From: Spisula solida
Lineage: Eukaryota; Mollusca; Bivalvia; Venerida; Mactridae
DNA: 64,000 nucleotides
Direction: 5' to 3'
Assembly: GCA_947247005.1 (NCBI GenBank)
Contig: OX365948.1
Location: 15,613,455-15,677,454, forward strand
The stretch's first letter is position 1. The number at the start of each line of letters is the position of its first letter. The position numbers and the translations under genes are program-made. The notes beneath the pieces were generated by a model that had not been told where the DNA came from, ran no database searches, and saw only the letters and a list, made by a program, of their open reading frames with translations. Positions 25,195 through 42,830 of this stretch are shown piece after piece.

Positions 25195-25415
25195 ATGGCC
25201 CAGTTCCAGAAGCATCCCTGGTTCTTTTACGTGCCGATGTAAAGCATCGTACACAGGACCTCGCTTAACGTCTCGTCCAAAGACTGTTAGTAATTTTAGT
25301 TAGGTGGGAAACACTGAAAGCATATCTGTTTTTGACCGTCTGGAGCAGGGATCGAACCCACAACCTTCAGATCAGCAGTCAGTAGCCCTTACCACTAGAC
25401 CACTTGTCCACCTAT
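25195..25415 (-). mobile_element. tRNA-derived SINE, minus strand
   Basis: On the minus strand: A box region AAGTGGTCTAGTGGTAAGG, B box GTGGGTTCGATCCCTG, then a body ending in the complement of CCCTGGTTCTTTTACGTGCC. It lacks a complete tRNA fold, so it is a SINE and not a tRNA gene. Confidence 0.75.
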
Positions 25416-26572
25416 GGCTTTATACTATTAGATCATATTTCTACTCCAATCAACTGGAAAATCCTTATCCATACAATATTTTGTGGTATGTCTTTGATCA
25501 GTGTGGATTTGTTTGATTATCAATTAATACAATACCCATGGAGCATGTTACTCTCTAACTGCTAACAATCATTTCCAGGTATTTTTCACACTTATTAAGC
25601 CTCTGAGATTGATGTATAACAAGATTATCAGTCAATCAATTAACACCTACTTCCCACTATTTGATCTCAAAGCATAAAATAATTACTCAACAAAAGTCTT
25701 TGAAGTGACCAATGTAGTTGTTTATTGCAAATTAATGCACCATCCTTTGATATCCAATTAATGAATACAATATGTGTATATTACAACAAACAGCAGGTCC
25801 TTATCAAGATTGTCCAAGCATGAAACATAGTAATGTATAGATCATTATGGACCTGTTGTGCCAGCCATATTTCAGTACACTAATTACACCTAGCTATGAT
25901 CATTTATATCTGTTATAATCTTTAAAATACTAACGTATTAAGACTTAGGCAACTCTCCGGCAAACTAAGATTTAAAAATAAAACAATAATCAAACAACAT
26001 AATGAAAATGTGTATTTTAAAACATTGTTTTCTTATATTAGACTAAAGTCTGATTGTTATAACATTAAATACATATTTTAGTGAACATGTATGTATATAT
26101 ATGTATGTATTTTACAGCTTGTATTTGCATTAATGTTAATCCTCATATTTACATGTTTTGCACTATGTATATTGCATGTAGAGTGTAAAAAAGATATGTT
26201 ATATTAGTAGAAAGCTGACTGGCAAATAAAGGCTAAGCTTGGCATTGTTGGTGCCTTGTGTGCAAGGAATAACTTTTTGGAAAATAAGCAATTTCACTAT
26301 TTCATTTCAGATGGGCGTAAATTATGCAGATTTAAATAATAAACACCTTGCAAGAGCAACTCCAAATCATTTGAAATTGGGCATATTTACCACAAAATTG
26401 AAAACATAAAAAAGCAATTCCAATTCTTTGTTGTTAGATAAAAATAGTTGAATTGTCAACTTTAACATTCTTGGTTATGGGTATGCCAAACCTATAGCAC
26501 ATGTATATTTAAGATGGCCATTTCAAACAGAGAGTCAACACAATGACATAGTTATACAGATACGTAGGGAGC
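25416..26572. other. noncoding stretch
   Basis: AT-rich with ATGTATGTATATATATGT runs near 26085-26110; no supported exon. Confidence 0.3.
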
Positions 26573-26890
26573 AGTGGCCTAGAGGTAGTGTGCATGCTTC
26601 AGGGTCTAGAGGTCCCGGGTTCCCCTTGTCTGGACCACTGCTTAATTTCTCTGAGCAAGAGTAACCCACATGCTCCACTTGACCAAAGTGTGAATTAGTA
26701 CCTGTGAGGGCTAAGTCTAAACATGTTCGGTAGTCCTGGGTGCCGCAGATTGATGCTGGCTGCACACACATCAGGAGAGAAATAGTCTCCTCAGGGAGAC
26801 TCAAACACAGGTTCCCATAGGTAACCTAATGACCAGGGGAAGTTAAAATGTCAAAGGGTGGCTGAACTGCTGAAAGCAGCCCTCAAAAAT
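26573..26890 (+). mobile_element. tRNA-derived SINE copy 1 (family with 29648)
   Basis: A box CAGTGGCCTAGAGGTAGTG and a degenerate B box CGGGTTCCCC, then a shared body (ACCCACATGCTCCACTTGACC, GGTGTGAATT-like, GAGAGAAATAGTC) to GAAAGCAGCCCTCAAA. Confidence 0.8.
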
Positions 26891-26949
26891 TTGTAACTTT
26901 CTTATAAAGATCACACTGGTTACATCAAATCACTCCCTATAATTACCAC

Positions 26950-28111
26950 AGGGCTTTTTTTCGCTCTATTTGAGGGGCCGAATATCGGCTGCTTCACAAT
27001 TCCGTATCGGCCCCATTCACAATTATCTAACAGCGTCCTTCACAACAAAAACGGCGTCTGTTTAATTACAAAATTGGCCTCTTCACAAGTAACCAACAAA
27101 CCAAACATATTACAGACAATAATATATGTACATCTAAATTGTCAAACAAAGGTGACATCGCATTATTATTGTATAAAACATCAACTGAACATGACAAAAA
27201 ATATGCTATAATTATTTTCCGCCATTAGCGAACGAATGTAAACAGACTTTATCGTCACACGTATATCCAAAACGAAGCGGGGGTGCGGTATGTTTCGTAC
27301 TCAACACAATTCGTACTTGGTACTTCACTCCTTTCGTAAATATTTATCGTGAATATTTTTTCTGAAAAAAATGTTGGGATCGGCGGGTAAAATAAGTGAT
27401 GATTGATTCCCTTAAAAAAATTAACCCACACATAAAGTTTATTAGAGGCATGTTTGGAGATCTACCATTCAGTGCCAGATTTTGGGAGTTACCAGGAATT
27501 GTAGGTCTGTATGCTATTTCCTACTAATGGAATGGATATGTATGAAATATGTGTGTCTGGGACAAGAGAGTTAAAATATGAAGTTAAAAACATTAAAAAG
27601 AATTTATTTCTGCATGCTATTAAGTGACAATTTGGCGATTTATTGTGCTTGGGCCTAAAATAAAATATTGTTTGTTTCCCCATCCCCTACCTACCCGAAA
27701 AAAACGGCCCTACCCAAAATATTTTATTGCCCCAATTGAAATAATATTTTTTTATGAAATATTGGGGATGAAAATGTTAATTTTTGTTTACAGGCTTGTT
27801 TCTAACTTAAGTACATTTCTTACAGATTTTAAATTTAAGATTGTTGGTTTTCACCATATAGTTACATGTATTACTATATTTCATTATTTGTATGTCTTGA
27901 CCAATTACTATTATTCTGAAACAATTAAAAAAAATATTTAACCTACCTACCTACCCATTCTAAATTTGCTTGGGTCGGGATGGGGAAACAAACAATATTT
28001 TAAGTTTGGCCTTATAGTTTTTCACAATTGGAAAAGTTACCACGCTTAATTTTTCACAATGTTAGGATTTTTCGCGCTTACTTTTCACAAAACAGAAGGG
28101 CTTGGGCCTCT
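26950..28111. repeat. possible composite repeat rich in 'ttcacaa', interrupted by a MITE
   Basis: GGGCTTTTTTTCGCTCTATT at the left and a loosely inverted CTCTTCACAATTCAACAGAAAAAAGTG at the right bracket many TTCACAATT words. The 27652-28011 MITE sits within. The inverted-end match is imperfect, so the boundaries are tentative. Confidence 0.3.
27652..28011. mobile_element. 360-bp MITE with 'gtttgtttccccatccc' ends and CCTA runs
   Basis: The left end GGCCTAAAATAAAATATTG and the right end (minus strand GGCCAAACTTAAAATATTG) both continue TTTGTTTCCCCATCCC, followed on both sides by CCTACCTACC-like runs. Confidence 0.8.
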
Positions 28112-28206
28112 TCACAATTCAACAGAAAAAAGTGACAATACTAAGGACTACTTGCACCCACATAACAAAATCTATGTCAAGAAATAAGAAAAAATTAAAA
28201 TCTTAC

Positions 28207-28377
28207 TGGCTTGTTCTGTTTGGACTTTATATTGATAGTAGCAGTAATGTTCACCACCAAACAGGAATGAAAACTTTGGATTGTCTTGCTGCTTTTGTTT
28301 CGTCATGTTTTCAAATTCTGGTCCATTTCTTGCCACAAAGTTTGCGAGCTTATCTATAATATTTTTTAAATCTGGAT
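28207..28377 (-). CDS. CHERP: SURP-domain exon of a CHERP-like protein (N-terminal)
   Basis: The minus strand reads acceptor ATATTTCAG, then 171 nt open in one frame, then donor GTAAGA. The product is (D)PDLKNIIDKLANFV..., with NGPEF, DNPKFSFLFGGE and YYQYK, the signature of a SURP/SWAP module. Known CHERP proteins begin with a very similar segment (IDKLAQFVARNGPEFE). CHERP is a nuclear SURP- and G-patch-containing protein tied to U2 snRNP and splicing. The exon is preceded by a split Asp codon, so at least one upstream exon is needed. Downstream CHERP parts (polyQ, CID, RS region, G-patch) were not found at lower coordinates. It could be a gene with long introns, or an isolated duplicated exon. 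Confidence 0.8.
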
Positions 28378-28979
28378 CTGAAATATACATTTGTTTAACA
28401 TCTGAGCTAAAAATATGGAACAAGTAAATAACGCATATAAATATAACATATATCTGAGACATGTTGCATGGAAATAAATGCTGTTGTGATCTACAATTCC
28501 AAAAATATTTCCCTCGAGTTTGCAAAATCCCCCCTTCCCCTGGAGTCTTGCACAATAAATTTATAAGTTACATAAGAGTGAAAATTTCCCTTTCAACTTA
28601 TACCCCTCCTATAGGCCTTGACCCCTTTCTCCCAAAAGTGAAAAAAAAAGTTGGGTTGTAAATTTGAAAATCATAATGACAGTCTTCGATTCAACCCACT
28701 TGCCAGATACCCGTGGCAAGTATATGTCCTATTGCTTGTGCAAGTAAATGTTTTTTGAAAGCTTCTCTAGGGAGCAATAGTCAAACCATTTCGACACAAT
28801 CTATACAGGGATGCCCGTATAAGCGTCGAAACCATAAGTGCCCAAAATCCGGTGCATTTTAAATTTTCATGAAATGAGCATTTTAAGCCAAATTCTGTCA
28901 TTTTTTGGCTCTGTACATGTTAAATACAATAAAAGAACACGAAACCCGTTGAATACCTGGTAAAATTGGCCGTTATAAT

Positions 28980-29560
28980 CAGAAAAACAATAAATAAACC
29001 AGCGCGCACCGTGTCCGTAAATCTCATGTAAACAGTGCAAGTTTAAAGACCGTTATCCGTATTGACCGGATTCGACCGGAACATTATTCGAATCGTTAAA
29101 ACGAACCTAAAAAGCGATCACTCATGGTGTTTTTTGTTTGTATGTCGTTTTCTAACAAAATCATCTTAATTTCACTACAAATGTTCGTTAATTTTCTGTG
29201 TTTTAGCTTTAATCGAGCTCATTTTAAGGTTCGACTCGATTAATTTTTTTACTGTGTCCGTTTGTTAGAAATCGAGCGCGCCAATTTCTGAGTATTCTGA
29301 TTGGTCGATAAGCGAATGACGTTTGACGCAAACAATAACAACAAGAACGATGGCTGAAATTGAGGTCATAATTGCGATATAGTCGTGTTTAAGTTGTCGG
29401 ATGGAAACGTTGCTGTGCATTTTTTAAAATGTTATCGGTGTCTTTCGCGAGATAAAGGTTCATTCTTCGTATACATGCTATATATTTCATAGTGGTTTGA
29501 CGTTTTCATGTATTTTTTAAGAGCTGAAAGTGCGCTAAAAAAACGTGCGCAATCTCCGAC
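28980..29560. promoter_or_regulatory. CpG-richer putative promoter region
   Basis: This block is visibly richer in CG dinucleotides (GCGCGC near 29276, several TCGA/ACCGGA words) than its AT-rich surroundings. It contains a CCAAT box on the minus strand at 29300-29304, about 175 bp before the candidate CHERP ATG. It could be the CHERP promoter. No TATA box is clear. Confidence 0.3.
29107..29125 (-). CDS. candidate CHERP first coding exon (MSDRFL)
   Basis: On the minus strand, AACACC precedes an ATG with a good initiation context. Six codons plus one base then reach AG followed by GTTCGT, the phase needed for the 28377 exon. The donor is weak and the six residues do not resemble known CHERP starts, so this is a suggestion only. 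Confidence 0.25.
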
Positions 29561-29647
29561 CGTGTTTTGTTCTAGTTAGTGTCTGTCTGTAGTGGCTGGA
29601 CCGTCAGAATTTTAAGCAGCCACTTGCAGACAGCTTATCTGTCTATA

Positions 29648-29955
29648 AGGGAGCAATAGCCTAGAGGTAGGACACACGCATTAGGATCGAGAAGTACCAG
29701 GGTCGATCCCCGTCTGCACCACTATAGTACTTAATTTCTCTTCAGGAGCAAAAATGACCCACAATGCTCCACTCGACCAAGGTGTGAATTGGCACCTGTG
29801 AGGGCAGTGTCTGTAAATGTTTGATATTCCGGGCGCCATATCTCTATGTTGGCTGCACATAAACCAGGAGAGAAATAGCCAGTTTCCTAAGGTAGCCAAT
29901 GACAAGGCGAAGTTAAAATTTAAATGTCAAAGTTGTTGAAAGCAGCACTCAAATA
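29648..29955 (+). mobile_element. tRNA-derived SINE copy 2 (family with 26573)
   Basis: A box CAATAGCCTAGAGGTAGGA, B box CAGGGTCGATCCCCG, and a body collinear with 26573-26890 through GAAAGCAGCACTCAAA. Confidence 0.85.
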
Positions 29956-30591
29956 CAGGTAACATTTATAAAAAAGTTATCTTCTGACCAAGTTAACGAC
30001 CAAATGAATTATTGTAGGGTATTGTCACGAATAATGAAGTAAACCTGACATTTATCATCCATACTGACTTACAGCATAAGCTGTTTAAATTGGAAAACGG
30101 ACAAAAATTGCCAAAATAACATCACAAAGTGTGTGGGTGGGGTACGATATGTACAAACTTATCTTCAATTTTACGTGAACAGTATAAATCAGACTTTCAT
30201 TTTGCACCAATACAGTTCTATTTTTACCGTCTGGAGGTTTCGGAAGGTCCATATTAAAAGTATGATCCCTATTTGACAGTAGAAACTTCCAATTTCTGTA
30301 AAAATATTCGGCGTGAAATATCAGTCGAACGCTTGATCTCGATACGCAAGCGCTTGGACGACACAGAGTGAATGAAATAAATATTTTGAATAGTTTTATA
30401 TTATTACATATTGTTTGTCTGTATAGTCGTTTCTTTTAAATTGTAAACTATTTGGTAGTATCAAAATATAAAATGATTTTTTAAATCATATTTTGATTTT
30501 AATATTTTCGACTGGTTCCAGTTTTTGATTCCCATTTTTATTTTTGATACGGAACAATTGAGAACCCGACACTCTTTCTTTTGATTGCACC
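29956..30591. other. noncoding stretch
   Basis: No supported feature before the 9-bp flank of the Mutator-like element. Confidence 0.3.
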
Positions 30592-30600
30592 AAAACAAAA

Positions 30601-33211
30601 GGGTATGACTAAATACCAAACAGAAACTCTGTTCGCAAACAGAAATCAAATACCGAACAGAAACGCAAAAAATATATTTTAAGCAAAGTTATTTAATAAA
30701 ATCAGATAAAATGGTGGTTTATTAATAAAACTTTATTATATTATCATTATTGATGATATTTGATTATCAGACATTGTATTTATTAATTTTTTTCAGTTTA
30801 ACCGATCACCACAGAAACAAACGCTCGATCACGAACAGAAGAACAAACACAAAACAGAAATAAAATATCTACTAGTATATTTAATAAAATGGTTGTTTAT
30901 AACTATAAACATGTTGTATTTTTATAATTTATTGTATTAAATCACACAGATTGCTTTTACAGTAGAGCTCTGTGCGCAAACAGAAACATTTCTGTTTGCG
31001 AACAGAAATCAATTACCGAACAGAAGTTATAAAACTTATTTTAAACACATATATACTGTAAAACTAATGTAATTAGGTAATATATAATTACCTGAACATA
31101 AATGATGAACCGAAATACGGATTTTGACTTAATTAATTATGTTTTCAATATTACCAACTTCAACTTCATTACCGACGTACGAACAAAAACACCCACGAAC
31201 AGAAACACTACACAGTACCACTGTAAGGATATCATGTTATTTAAGTCAGTTGTTCAAGATGAACTTGTGACATAAATATAATGATATATGTTAACTGACT
31301 TCATTCAAGTATAGCCTATACCAATGCTTAATTAAGGCTACACGTAAATTATTGCGCCACGAACAGAAATCCCTTCACGGACAGAAATCCCGCCACGAAT
31401 AGAAAATGGACTGATCTAGAAAATGTGGTGATAGGAAGCAGGTGTCAGATTTGAAATATCATTATTTATTCACAACGATAGAGACTTGGTACACCCAGGG
31501 GAAGTTAAAGGTGGTATGAAAGTATTTATGTTTGAAGTTCAAAACGCCTTCAGGAGAACATTGGGGGGGTAGACAATGAGTAAATATTACAATGTAATAT
31601 GTTAATATATTGCTACATTGAAAATGCTACATTGTTATAATGAGATTTGTGTATGAAAATTATTATTGCCTAATTCTGTCAGTTGCGTAAAATAAAATTT
31701 GGTCATATATTATATGTGTTGTCTTAATTCTAACCCTTACCGAACAGAACAGATCTTTGTTTTACAATGACGTGTGATGTACAGCGCCTTGGCACTTCCT
31801 ACTCAATTAACAAAAGGTGTGATCCTTCGTCGGTGACTAATAACAATTTCATAACAAAAACATCTCGATAAATGATTAATTTAACAAACAGTCGGTAACT
31901 TGACACGTGGCTACGTGTGATAATCTAATCATCGTTGATAATCTAATTAAAATAATGACAGTTTGCAAAAGGAATGTTGCATTTGTTTTTCAATAGTGTA
32001 TTTTATAAAATACTTTTTATTCTCTCATTTCATGTTTACATGAAAAAATGAGGTTAACAAAATGTAAAGACATTATCGCAATTATAGCAATATTTGGTTA
32101 AATAATTAGGGTTAAAATCCTTTTCAGAATTATATTACAATTTTTAAGTTTCAATTATTGCAAAATTAGTTATATTCATTTGGCCAATTTACAACATGTA
32201 ACGTTTAAACACAATTTAATGTACATTTAAAAAATATACAAATACCTTGATAATTATTTTGTAATTATTACACTAATATGAGGCATATAAATAAATTGCC
32301 CAATGAGCCTTCTTTCGTCAAAATTTTATAAGTATACGTATTCTATAGTTCAGGCTCATTTCACATAAAACACAAACAGAAAATGTGACGATAGGAAGCA
32401 GATTTGAAATATCATTATTTTGTGTTTATAATAACAATAACATCTAATATATAATATATTATCTTATTTCAAAGATCTAAAAATACATCTTTGCTTATTT
32501 GATCCTGTCCGGTTATTTAATTTCTGTTCGCAAACAGAATATTTCTGTTCGTAAGGAAATTGATTTGAATGTATCATATTTGGTTCTGTGTTTGATGAAT
32601 TTATGGTCGGTATTATTTCTGTTCGTGAAATGCATGTCTCTGTCATTTAGAAAAGATTATGAAAGTAACTTAAATCTGTGCAATCATATACATGTATTAC
32701 TAGTAATGACAATAATGATAATTGAAAGGTTTCTTTAGATCCGTTCCGTGTTTGAACTTCTGTTCGCAAACAGAACATTTCAAGATTTCTGTTCGGTATT
32801 TGTTTTCTGTTCGTGAAAACTGTGTCTCTGTAATTAAGCACAGAGCTCTACTGTAAATGCAATCTGTGTGATTAAATACAATAAATTATAAAATAACAAC
32901 ATGTTTATAGTTATAAACAACCATTTTATTAAATATACTAGTAGATATTTTATTTCTGTTTTGTGTTTGTTCTTCTGTTTGTGATCGAGCGTTTGTTTCT
33001 GTGGTGATCGGATAAACTGAAAAAAATGATAAATACAATGTCTGATAATCAAATATCATCAATAATGATAATATAATAAAGTTTTATTAATAAACCACCA
33101 TTTTATCTGATTTTATTAAATAACTTTGCTTAAAATATATCTTTTTCGTTTCTGTTCGGTATTTGATTTCTGTTTGCGAACAGAGTTTCTGTTTGGTATT
33201 TAGTCATACCG
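30601..33211. mobile_element. 2611-bp Mutator-like non-autonomous element, 375-bp inverted ends
   Basis: The left arm (30601-30975, starting GGGTATGACTAAATACC) and the right arm (32836-33211, ending GGTATTTAGTCATACCG) are nearly identical inverses over about 375 bp. AAAACAAAA flanks both sides (30592-30600, 33212-33220). Long inverted ends with a 9-bp duplication are the classic Mutator/MULE pattern. CGAACAGAA words face one way in the left half and the other way in the right half. An internal direct repeat (GATAGGAAGCAG...TTTGAAATATCATTATT) is present at 31428 and 32391. No transposase frame. Confidence 0.85.
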
Positions 33212-33227
33212 AAAACAAAATGGAGAG

Positions 33228-33272
33228 ATGAGAGAAAATTGGACAGAAATTCGGTGCGCTAATATGAAACAG
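33228..33272 (+). other. possible noncoding first exon of MNK
   Basis: A good donor (AAACAG then GTAAGG at 33273) lies just downstream of the Mutator-like element's right end. If spliced to 33671, an ATG at 33264 would soon meet a stop, so this would be 5'UTR. It rests only on the donor and the position; the transcription start is unknown. Confidence 0.2.
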
Positions 33273-33670
33273 GTAAGGTTGCAATACTGCTTACATACAA
33301 TGCAACCGGTTATTGTAGGACCTACTTATATTATAACGCGTATCTCGTCGTTTAAAACAATGCTCAAAAGGGTTGTTACTGCGTTAGAAAAATTGACCTA
33401 TTTACGTCTGCTGATGTAAACAACTGTAGAAAGATATCATACGTAAACAGAGTGCAAAGGTCAAACACACTGTGACTCACGGACACGTATTCGATAAATA
33501 ACATCGCCTGACGCAAGTTTATTTCAGTTTTGGTTTAGAATGCAAAGAAGAAAGATGGGCTTGTAGATATGTGAAAATCAGGCTTCGGTCTAAAAAGTGG
33601 AATTTGTAGAAAAGGGTTTACAATAGGCTTAAATAAATTGGAATAAAATATTTGATTGTATTTACTTTAG

Positions 33671-33698
33671 AGAGACTATTATCAGGATTAACTTCAAA

Positions 33699-33713
<15 letters not shown>
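33671..33713 (+). CDS. MKNK: MNK candidate first coding exon (5'UTR end plus MLDTL)
   Basis: An acceptor-like TTTACTTTAG ends at 33670 and a strong donor GTAAGT starts at 33714. The ATG at 33699 gives five codons that join in phase 0 to the next exon. The frame is open back through the acceptor as far as a TAA at 33630-33632, so the start is chosen as the first ATG in the exon. The alternative start is the in-exon ATG at 34418 (residue 25 of this model). Confidence 0.5.
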
Positions 33714-40918
<7,205 letters not shown>

Positions 40919-42830
40919 ACTCACCAAGACAGTAACAAGGAAAAATGACCTTATTGGACAGTTCCACATTCATCTCGTTCATTACACATTTCATTCAACC
41001 TCATACCTCGGAAACAACACGAAAAAAATAATAAAAAAAAAAGATGCACATAGTCATACAATGTGGGTAGTGCTGAAATCTACTGTACTGGAATGCTTCA
41101 TTGAATCTTCATGTTTTGATGTACATTTCAGTATTTTTATTATCAAGTCATTACTCATGTTTAGACAGTGCAGGAGAGCTCAAGATACTAGTATCATCCA
41201 GTCTGGCACAGCTAGTGACAGAACTGTATATATGTAGTTAAACATTAGACACTGTGAACGGTCAGTCATACTGATGTCGAACAAAAACAATTTGTGCTAT
41301 CACATCGCAGCAAAAAGTGACGATGTACATTGTACTAGTGTGGGCGTGCCCAGGAAGGGGTTTAGGTGTGGTATGTTAGCAGTTTGTCAATACCAGGTGC
41401 AGCTCATGTGCTTAAGAAGTTTTTTACGTCATATGACAGTCTTTCAACTTGCCTTAGATATTTGTCACATCTTTAAGGGTTCAAGATGTTAAGGAATATA
41501 ACTGTGATACCTATATAAACCGACCATGAGTTTTCTTCACATGCCAACATTACAAAACTTCTCATGAATCAGTCTTACATATACAGACATACATACATAC
41601 ATACATACATACATACATACATACATACATACATACATACATACATACATACTCATAACTTGCATGACAATACAACTAAATGCCATGTTTTCAGAAAACT
41701 TGGCACACATGTTAAAGTTACACATAACACAGGTATTGCAGTTATATTTTGTTGTGATCGGACTTAGTATGGAACATATTCTCAGTATTTCTAATTTGTC
41801 CTTGTTGTAAAACGGAGGGATCGCAACCCACACATATTTTATTGAATTGTTATTTACGTTTTTACTGTGCATGTTTGTTATTTGTGTATGTTTTTCGTTT
41901 CTTTTTTACATTTTAGTGATTTGTCAGAAAGTTAAAAAGCACTTTTTTGTTCACTGCAGGAAGTTGATATGGTAACCAAACTCTTAATAGATTTTATTTT
42001 TTTACTGTTTTAGTATTTTACTATTGTGAAAGAAGCTAAGTTTGACCTTTTCTCCCAGTTAACATGCTAGGGTTCTGTAATTTTTTTCACTAAAACTTCG
42101 TAGTGTATAACATAATCATCAGTTAAAATATTGATTTCTGTTTGAGAAATGAACATCGATACATAGTATTATCATTTTTATCTCGGAACATTTTGCGGAC
42201 TTTTTGTGTTGTTTTTTGTACAGCAGGTAGCTGAACCCAGGATAGGGCGTTGTGTATGTGAATTAGTTATATGTCTCTTGTTTGGTGTCGTCTATTTTGT
42301 GTTTTATGTTTGTATAATGAGATTTAACGAGTGAATGTATCTCTTTTTTACTATTATTTATATTTTTGTACTAATACAAAAAGCAATATGAATGTAGTCT
42401 AGAAATATTAAATTTAAATTCTGGTTTATGGTAAAATAATTTTTCACTCTTACATCGGACATTTTTTTAAGGAATCTAAATTTCTGACTGAATGTATGAT
42501 AATGTTTTGTATATTCACATACTGTAGTCCTTGTCAGAATGTGTGAAAAATGATAAATGATCTCTAAAAAATTCAACTTGATAACACGAAGGTTTGAAAG
42601 TTGAATTTGGATTGTGAAAGGTATGGCGGTTCTGTGATAAATGCGGCTTCGGTTAGGAAAGTGCTTTCAGACTGGTGGGAAGGCCAGTAGTTACTTTCAG
42701 GGCAACAAAAATCATATTGAGCGTTTATTTTGTATACACAATGTGTTTTAGTCAGTCAGTGGACCATGTCTGTTGCTTTCTGAATGAAATGACTGTATAT
42801 AAATAAACACTCACCATCGTTTGTAGAAAG
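40919..42830 (+). other. MNK 3' untranslated region and likely poly(A) signal
   Basis: No coding signal is seen after the stop. An AATAAA at 42802-42807 followed by a GT-rich stretch (TGTTGTTTTG near 42840) is the best poly(A) site. Earlier (41030) and later (44953) AATAAA-like words leave room for alternatives. The (ACAT)n microsatellite at 41586-41651 lies inside. The true end is not determined. Confidence 0.4.
41586..41651. repeat. (ACAT)n microsatellite
   Basis: About 16 uninterrupted ACAT units. Frames of Tyr/Ile/His/Thr or Met/Tyr/Val/Cys repeats across it are artefacts. Confidence 0.98.

Noticed and set aside
29354..29383. Short + strand frame ATGGCTGAAATTGAG... in the CG-rich block
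   Set aside because: Stops after ten codons and has no convincing donor.
29648..29720. tRNA gene (also at 25340, 26573, 9510, 63430)
   Set aside because: A and B boxes are present but the arms do not pair as a full tRNA, and a shared repeat body follows, so these are SINEs.
41537..41872. Open frames rich in repeated Met/Tyr/Val/Cys or Tyr/Ile/His/Thr
   Set aside because: Translation of the (ACAT)n microsatellite in the MNK 3' region.
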